Assembly: GCA_036522835.1 (NCBI GenBank)
Contig: DATDFB010000093.1
Span: 1-64,000 of the forward strand
Origin: DATDFB01 sp036522835
GTDB lineage: Bacteria; Acidobacteriota; Thermoanaerobaculia; Gp7-AA8
DNA length: 64,000 nucleotides
Direction of reading: 5' to 3'
Under the pieces are notes generated by a model. The model ran no database searches. It was not told the origin of the DNA and saw nothing but the letters and a program-made list of their open reading frames with translations. Below, piece by piece: positions 59,243 through 64,000 of the stretch (position 1 is its first letter; each line of letters starts with the position of its first letter). The position numbers and the translations under genes are program-made.

Positions 59243-59829
59243 CTAACGATGCGCCGTCACGCCGACCTGCCGGCAGTACTCGAGGACCGCGCAAGTCGAG
59301 CACTTGGGCAGGCGTCCCGTGCAGATGTGCTTTCCGAACGGCACGCGACGTAGCCCCAGCGGTTCGTGACGCGATGCACGTGGATATCCACGCTGATCCG
59401 CTCCGCCCCGCAGGCCACCCCCATCGCCAAATTCGCACACTTGGGACCGACGCCGTGGAACGAGGTCAGAATCTCGAAGTCGCAGGGAATCTCGCCGCCG
59501 AATTCGTCCACGGTGCGCCGCGCGATCTCGCGGATCTGCGCCGCCTTCGCCTCGTGAAAGCTGCTCGCCCGGATCAGCGTATCGATCTGCGCCACGGACA
59601 ACGCCGCCACAGCGGCCGGCGTGGCCGCACGCTCGAAGAGGTTGATGGCCGTTGGAAGACTCACTTCGTCGCGAGTGCGGATGGAGATGATGCACCCGAC
59701 AAGCTGCTGAAAGACGCTCCGAAAGCCGCGCTGCGCAAGCGCGAACATGGCCGCGTCCGCATGCTCCGTCACCGCCGCGCGGACGCGGCGCAGGACGTCG
59801 TCGATGTCGAACGGCCGCTTGCGCGCCAT
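59243..59829 (-). pseudogene. nth: Endonuclease III (Nth) with internal deletion and frameshift
   Basis: DNA base-excision glycosylase/AP lyase, broken as read. The first frame (from ATG 59829) covers the N-terminal domain, the helix-hairpin-helix FHGVGPKCANLAM with catalytic Lys, and catalytic Asp in VDIHVHRVTNRWGYV. At this point sequence jumps to another frame that carries the Fe-S cluster end (HICTGRLPKCSTCAVLEYC, cysteine spacing 6-2-5). In intact Nth about 30 residues separate these parts, so roughly 80-90 bp are missing and the frame shifts. It follows the SIR2-PfkB gene by only 26 bases on the far side. A sequencing artefact is possible but unlikely for a loss this size. Confidence 0.85.
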
Positions 59830-59896
59830 GCAGATATCGAGCACGGTAAGCTAACCGCCGGTTGCCTCGTCCGTCTCTTCTCTTCGGAGGCTCCTC

Positions 59897-61288
59897 TTGA
59901 GAAGGCTCGCTCTCGTTGTCCTCACGTTTGCCCTAACCGCGTGCGCGACCACGGATGCCGATCGCGTCAAGGGGTTCGAGCGGGAGGCGGATGCGCTCCG
60001 GCAGGCTCTATACATCCCCGGCATGTCCGCCGCGATCGTGAAGGACCAGAAGGTTCTTTGGACGCACGGCTTTGGATACGCCGACCTCGAGAACCGCGTG
60101 CCCGCCACGCCGGACACGCTCTACCACGTGGCCTCGGTGACGAAGACGTTCGGCGCGACGCTGGTGCTGCAGCTCGTCGAGAAGGGGGAGGTCTCGCTCG
60201 ACGAGCCGATTGCGCCGTACACGCCGTCGCGGTTCTCGGGGAAGATCACCGACCCGCGCGTGCAGATCCGCCATATTCTCAGCCACACGTCCGCGGGCAC
60301 GCCGGGCGATGCCTTCGCCTACAACGGCAGCCTCTACGATGCGGTCACGCCGGTGATCGAGAAGAAGTACGGGGCGCCGTTCCGGCAGGTGATCGCGCAG
60401 CGGATTCTCGATCCGCTGAAGATGACGGAAAGCGTTCCCGGCCACGAGGTGATCAACGATCCGGAGCTCGCGCGCCGCTACGCGCCCAACCTCGCGCGCT
60501 TCGCCAAACCGTACGCGCTCTACGGCAAGGGCGAGATCGTCCCCGCCAGCTACCCCGGCAAAGAGATCGGTGCCTCCGCCGGGTTGCTCTCGACGGTGCG
60601 CGACCTCGCGAAGTACGACATCGCCATCGATCGCCACGTCCTTCTCCAGCCGAAGACGCAGGAGCTTGCGTGGACGCCGTTCGTGTCGAACAAGGGCGAG
60701 CGCCTCCCATACGGACTCGGTTGGTTCACCGGCGAGTACCGCGGCGAGAAACTCATCTGGCACACCGGCAATTGGGGTTTGGGGTTCTCAGCGTTGGTTT
60801 TCAAGGTGCCGGCGAGGAATGTGTCGGTGATTCTTCTGGCGAACAGCGAGGCGCTCGCCGACGGCTTCTGGGTCCCGGGCGAGACGAATCCGTTTGCCTG
60901 CGCGTTCCTTCGGCAGTTCGTGTTGACGGCGGACGATCCTTGCAAAGAGGCGGCGGCGGCGGTGATGAACCAGTGGCTGGCCGGGCGCGCGGCGGCTTAC
61001 GAGCCGGCCATCGCGCTCGACGAGGCGGTCCTGGCGTCCTACGCCGGCGAGTACCGGCCGAGCGAGGGGCGGACGCACACGATCGCGCGCGAGGGAACGC
61101 ACCTTTTCGTCGACATCCCAAGGAAAGACGATCGATTGGAGATTTTCCCCTCCGCGAAGGGCGATTTCTTCCTCAAAGTCCCGACGGTGACGCGCATACG
61201 ATTCATTCGCGAGGGGGAGAAAGTGACGGCGCTGGAGTTCACCTTCGGCCCAGGAGAGAAGCCCATTCGCGCGGAGAAGATCCGGTGA
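59897..61288 (+). CDS. Lipoprotein serine hydrolase, class C beta-lactamase fold
   Basis: 463 residues. TTG start at 59897 with GGAGG six bases upstream. Lipobox LTACA gives a lipidated Cys at about residue 16. Catalytic SVTK (SxxK, about 80-83), FAYNG in the Tyr-x-Asn position and HTGNWG in the KTG position mark an esterase/beta-lactamase or D-aminopeptidase-like enzyme. The C-terminal domain (about 370-463, ASYAGEYRPSEGR) is a lipocalin-type extension. Probably anchored in the outer membrane, acting on a periplasmic ester or peptide. Confidence 0.9.
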   Translation: MRRLALVVLTFALTACATTDADRVKGFEREADALRQALYIPGMSAAIVKDQKVLWTHGFGYADLENRVPATPDTLYHVASVTKTFGATLVLQLVEKGEVSLDEPIAPYTPSRFSGKITDPRVQIRHILSHTSAGTPGDAFAYNGSLYDAVTPVIEKKYGAPFRQVIAQRILDPLKMTESVPGHEVINDPELARRYAPNLARFAKPYALYGKGEIVPASYPGKEIGASAGLLSTVRDLAKYDIAIDRHVLLQPKTQELAWTPFVSNKGERLPYGLGWFTGEYRGEKLIWHTGNWGLGFSALVFKVPARNVSVILLANSEALADGFWVPGETNPFACAFLRQFVLTADDPCKEAAAAVMNQWLAGRAAAYEPAIALDEAVLASYAGEYRPSEGRTHTIAREGTHLFVDIPRKDDRLEIFPSAKGDFFLKVPTVTRIRFIREGEKVTALEFTFGPGEKPIRAEKIR

Positions 61289-61444
61289 CGGACTTCAGGA
61301 CCTGCTTTTCGAAAATGCCGCTTCGATCGGCGCCGACCGAGCCGGCAGCCTGCCACTGCACGATGAGTTTCGAGGCCGCCTCGATCGAAGTCACGTCGAG
61401 CGCGCAGGGGATGTTCTCCGCCGATCGCGAACGGCCGTTCCGAA

Positions 61445-61462
61445 GTACGTATTGAGTACGCG
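61445..61462. repeat. Dispersed repeat GTACGTATTGAGTACGCG, copy 1
   Basis: 18 bases identical to 62188-62205; the similarity extends about 13 bases to the left (CGGCCGTTCCGAA here, TGGCGGTTCGGAG there). Lies just beyond the frameshifted small gene. Confidence 0.7.
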
Positions 61463-61474
61463 GAGTCCAACATG

Positions 61475-61716
61475 TCATAGCTTTTCGCCCTTTGCCGGTT
61501 GTCCTCGAAGAAGGAAGGTCTTCGGATACTTTCCTTCGCTGCAAATCTTGAATGAGCCGAAGTCTTTACCCAGGGTCCGTCCGGTGCTACCGGCTCCGAC
61601 TCACGCCAGACCTTGAGCTGGTAGAGGTCTTCGACGGTGATTTTGCGCGCGCGAAGTCGGTCGAAGAGGTGGTCGCGCAACGCTGCCGGTAGATTGGTCC
61701 ACTGAATCTTCGGCAC
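61475..61716 (-). pseudogene. Small partner of the ribbon-helix-helix gene, frameshifted
   Basis: About 80 residues split over two frames. The first half (GTG 61716) reads MPKIQWTNLPAALRDHLFDR...SEPVAPDGPWVK, and the second frame continues DFGSFKICSEGKYPKTFLLRGQ to a TGA at 61475. Adding one G in GTAAAGAC would restore the frame. It begins in the last base of the upstream RHH gene stop codon, as toxin/antitoxin partners do. Function unknown; possibly a small toxin-like or DNA-associated protein. Confidence 0.6.
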
Positions 61717-61988
61717 TACGGCTCACCGAACGTCATGCGTGCCAGTTCTTCTTTGAGCCGTTTCTGCTCGGCGGGATCGGACGAATGGGTCAGCCGGTCC
61801 GCAACCTCAAAGAATGCAACCTTCTCCCGCTCCTTTGCATCGAGACCGCTTTCGATCAGATCGACGATGACGCGGTTGGCACTGGTGCGATGGCGCTTCG
61901 CGAGCGCCTGAACACGCCGTGCCACGGATAACGGGAGACTGACGCTCTGGCGGACAGTTCGCTGCGATTGAGCCATGAGCTTCTTCAT
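61716..61988 (-). CDS. Ribbon-helix-helix (CopG-like) antitoxin-type protein
   Basis: 90 residues. QRTVRQSVSLPLSVARRVQALAKRHRTSANRVIVDLIESGL is a ribbon-helix-helix DNA-binding domain; the acidic tail (SSDPAEQKRLKEELARMTFG) would bind a partner. It precedes and touches the frameshifted small gene, giving the layout of a type II toxin-antitoxin or plasmid-maintenance pair. Confidence 0.75.
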   Translation of the reverse strand: MKKLMAQSQRTVRQSVSLPLSVARRVQALAKRHRTSANRVIVDLIESGLDAKEREKVAFFEVADRLTHSSDPAEQKRLKEELARMTFGEP

Positions 61989-62187
61989 CCTACACCATCA
62001 TGCACCACGATGCACCAGCGCAGCGCATCGTAGTCGACAGCTCTGAGTTTGAGCGGAAACAGCAGCTTGAGGAGTAGTAGCGATTGATGGAGACGGCGGA
62101 ACCTAACCCTACTCTCGTCTTTTCAGTAACTTACTGAAAACACTATACCACGAAAAGCGCGTGAACCGCGTGAATGGCGGTTCGGAG

Positions 62188-62205
62188 GTACGTATTGAGT
62201 ACGCG
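62188..62205. repeat. Dispersed repeat GTACGTATTGAGTACGCG, copy 2
   Basis: Second copy of the 18-bp repeat at 61445-61462, in the same orientation, upstream of the hypothetical gene at 62231. The inner GTAC-7 bases-GTAC is self-complementary at its ends. The rest of 61989-62230 holds no recognised gene. Confidence 0.7.
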
Positions 62206-62230
62206 ACACGGGCGCGGATGCGGCGTTCGA

Positions 62231-62506
62231 TCATTTTCCGACCTTGACCCAGGTGAAATACTTCGCGGTAATCGGTTCGGAAGCACCATTCCATGCCCGC
62301 ATTGAGGCGATCTTCTTGTCTGTCATCTGGTCTCCGGCAAGAACAGCGGTTGAGCCGTCGTCGAAGCGCACGTCGCATTTGGCGCGGTGCTCGAATTCCT
62401 TCGGAAAGATGTCGACGGCTTCGCCGTTGCATAGCGCGGCAGGACGACATCCGGGCAGCCGGGTAGGTCTCAAACATGGATACGGAAACGTAAGCCACGC
62501 GCCCAC
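62231..62506 (-). CDS. Small protein of unknown function
   Basis: 91 residues. The second half (KCDVRFDDGSTAVLAGDQMT, then DKKIASMRAWNGASEP and AKYFTWVKVG) looks like a compact beta-barrel domain; the first ~25 residues may be untranslated. No family recognised. Region of lower G+C, separated by 165 feature-free bases (62507-62671) from the response regulator. Confidence 0.45.
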   Translation of the reverse strand: MGAWLTFPYPCLRPTRLPGCRPAALCNGEAVDIFPKEFEHRAKCDVRFDDGSTAVLAGDQMTDKKIASMRAWNGASEPITAKYFTWVKVGK

Positions 62507-62671
62507 AATCTGCTCCGCAGCGCTACTTCCGCTGAGGTATTCCGTCTTGGCAGTCTTGCCTTGATTCTGGACGCCGCCTCCGAACTCGATTTAAAGCCGT
62601 TGAATCGAGGTGCCAGCATTGTCCTTTGCTAAACGTACTGGTCATTCTCAAATTCGGTACGGTGTCGCACG

Positions 62672-63655
62672 CTACGATGCGATCTGCCGCACCCATCTCT
62701 CAACCACCGCCCGCACCTGGAGATCCTTTGAATAATCTTGATAGAGGTCCTTGATTAGATCGAAGGGCACGGACGGCAGCGACGTATGACGCAGTACGAG
62801 ACACTCCTTTCCTTGGTAATGCATCATGCCAAGCTCGTAGGCGACATTTGGGCTATAAGCCTGGCCAGCTTCAGCTTCATCAAAGAGTGCGATGCCGAAT
62901 TTGCAGCAGTAGAGGACTGCAATCGGATTGTAGATGTTACGGGTTATATTCCAAGCGTCCTGATCAGCACGGACGCCGCACAGGCCGGCGCGCGCGAGAC
63001 ATTCAATGATGAATTCGCCTAGCTCCACATTGTTTGCACGAAACTTCATCATTAGGAATACGTTTTTCTCGAATGGGAAACGAAGTAGTTGGCGCTCGAT
63101 ATCTTTTTTGTAGCCGACTAGTGGTTTTATGAGTTCGTATCGGCCATGACTAAGCAGGTCAAGTGTTCGCTCCTTCTCGGGAACCAGGCGCCTTATTTCT
63201 TCCTCGACGATACGCCGCACCTCACGTTCGCGCACAAATTCTAAGTTGGGGTGTGGCGCAGCGACTGGCGTTCTAATAATCGAGTCAATGAGTTCCATCA
63301 AGGACGCTGTGTTCAACTCCGACTTGTCCAACAAGGCGTCCACACCTAGCGCACTTAGCTCGCGGGTATAACGGGCCGAGAATGCAGAAACGGCGATAAG
63401 GGGCGTTTTCGGTAGTAAAGTCTTAGCGAACTTAATAAAGCCCAGGCCGTCCGATTCATTCGGAGAAAGTACGAGATCGGTTACTATGGCGTTGTAGGCC
63501 GGATCGGCCTTCAGGCGAGCTATAGCGTCCTCGGCGGACGTGACGAGAGTGACGTCGACCCTATCGCTAATAGTGTCGCGAATCGCGTCGAGGTAAATCA
63601 CGTCATCGTCGAGCCACAGTAGACGCGGCTTGGATGAAGAAGATGTCGTCGGCAT
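62672..63655 (-). CDS. Response regulator with C-terminal TIR-like predicted nucleotide-binding domain
   Basis: 327 residues from ATG 63655 (or TTG 63658). Receiver domain about 10-130: acidic pocket D16-D18, phosphoacceptor Asp60 (IVTDLVLS), Ser90, Lys111. A helical linker leads to an effector domain (about 190-327) with NVFLMMKF, DAWNITRNIYNPIAVL and PNVAYELGMMHYQGKECLVL, a pattern shared with TIR-like/nucleoside deoxyribosyltransferase-like domains of predicted bacterial conflict proteins. No DNA-binding domain. It follows the histidine kinase directly. Lower G+C than the rest of the window, suggesting horizontal acquisition. NAD or nucleotide cleavage under phosphorylation control is a hypothesis. 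Confidence 0.8.
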   Translation of the reverse strand: MPTTSSSSKPRLLWLDDDVIYLDAIRDTISDRVDVTLVTSAEDAIARLKADPAYNAIVTDLVLSPNESDGLGFIKFAKTLLPKTPLIAVSAFSARYTRELSALGVDALLDKSELNTASLMELIDSIIRTPVAAPHPNLEFVREREVRRIVEEEIRRLVPEKERTLDLLSHGRYELIKPLVGYKKDIERQLLRFPFEKNVFLMMKFRANNVELGEFIIECLARAGLCGVRADQDAWNITRNIYNPIAVLYCCKFGIALFDEAEAGQAYSPNVAYELGMMHYQGKECLVLRHTSLPSVPFDLIKDLYQDYSKDLQVRAVVERWVRQIAS

Positions 63656-64000
63656 CAATCCTCCCCTTGCGTCAGTTCAGTGCCGTCTGGCCGCCGCTGA
63701 AATGCGAACAATGTGCATCGGACACGCGGTAATGTTACCGTCGCAATTGTTTTTGCCTCGTCATCAGATACGCTGCGTTGCAGTTTGACTGAACCACCAT
63801 ACCCTTCAATTACTGTACGGACGACGGCAAGACCATACCCGCGTCCCGGCCCATTCCGGGTTGAGAAGCCCTCCTCGAAGATCTTCTGTTGCAGGCCTGG
63901 CGGAATACCTTCCCCATTGTCAATCACTCTGATGATCACGCGCCCGCCGTCTGGATTTCCTTCGCCTTGAGTCAGGACGGCGACGCGGCCAGATCTGTCA
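63655..64000 (-). CDS. Histidine kinase, C-terminal ATPase domain, partial
   Basis: The last ~114 residues of a sensor kinase whose start lies beyond the window. The HATPase_c G1/F/G2 boxes are visible: VIDNGEGIPPGLQQKIFEEGFSTR and GRGYGLAVVRTVIEGYGGSVKLQ. The stop (TGA at 63655-63657) overlaps the start of the response regulator, so the two form a cognate pair. Sensor input unknown. Confidence 0.9.
   Translation of the reverse strand, partial: DRSGRVAVLTQGEGNPDGGRVIIRVIDNGEGIPPGLQQKIFEEGFSTRNGPGRGYGLAVVRTVIEGYGGSVKLQRSVSDDEAKTIATVTLPRVRCTLFAFQRRPDGTELTQGED

Overview
This is a high-G+C window from a Gram-negative bacterium. Outer-membrane proteins (a TonB-dependent receptor, a beta-barrel protein), Tat- and lipoprotein-type leaders, TrmFO and many secreted proteins of unknown function point to Acidobacteriota or a similar soil lineage. 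That assignment is inference: the window contains no rRNA or other decisive marker. Coding density is high, and many neighbouring genes overlap by 4 bases (ATGA, GTGA or TTGA), which suggests translational coupling.

Left end (1-9.85 kb): an N-acetylglucosamine/chitin-oligosaccharide utilisation locus. A leftward chain encodes a LacI regulator, an MFS sugar transporter, a GH20 hexosaminidase and a fused EIIA-HPr-EI phosphotransferase cut by the window edge. A PIG-L deacetylase (frameshifted as read) is also leftward, and a large TonB-dependent receptor is divergent from it. Three copies of a GCTAAAnCGnTTTAGC-like palindrome sit at the regulator and receptor promoters and are the likely LacI operators.

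Accessory region (9.85-17.33 kb): an intact tRNA-Pro(GGG) is followed by two truncated copies of its own 3' end, at 15.37 and 17.28 kb. They bracket a 1511-residue TIR-WD40 protein with a 31-bp palindrome upstream, and a lower-G+C UbiA/membrane-protein pair. No integrase is visible. A 72-base copy of the 3' end of lanB lies just before the tRNA.

Lanthipeptide cluster (17.33-25.3 kb, leftward): GAF protein, C39-peptidase ABC transporter (lanT), a 67-residue precursor with a Cys-rich core ending Cys-Cys-Cys, a hairpin, LanC cyclase and full-length LanB dehydratase.

Middle (25.4-53 kb): a FkbM methyltransferase pair; a six-gene leftward operon with a five-haem cytochrome c, an outer-membrane barrel, a two-subunit molybdenum hydroxylase and two paralogous exported proteins; DUF3467 and trmFO, whose 3' end carries a palindromic element inside a 166-bp tandem duplication; an ECF sigma factor with a VOC-domain partner; several exported proteins; two adenine-type DNA methyltransferases behind a diguanylate cyclase; and a TyrA-like dehydrogenase.

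Right end (53-64 kb): a 16-unit, 21-bp minisatellite; an M61 peptidase; a SIR2-PfkB fusion coupled to a HAD phosphatase; an endonuclease III gene with an internal deletion; a beta-lactamase-fold lipoprotein; a ribbon-helix-helix protein with a frameshifted partner; and a lower-G+C two-component pair whose response regulator carries a TIR-like predicted nucleotide-binding domain. The best candidates for undescribed systems are the tRNA-bracketed TIR-WD40 island, the SIR2-PfkB/HAD pair and the kinase/receiver-TIR-like pair.
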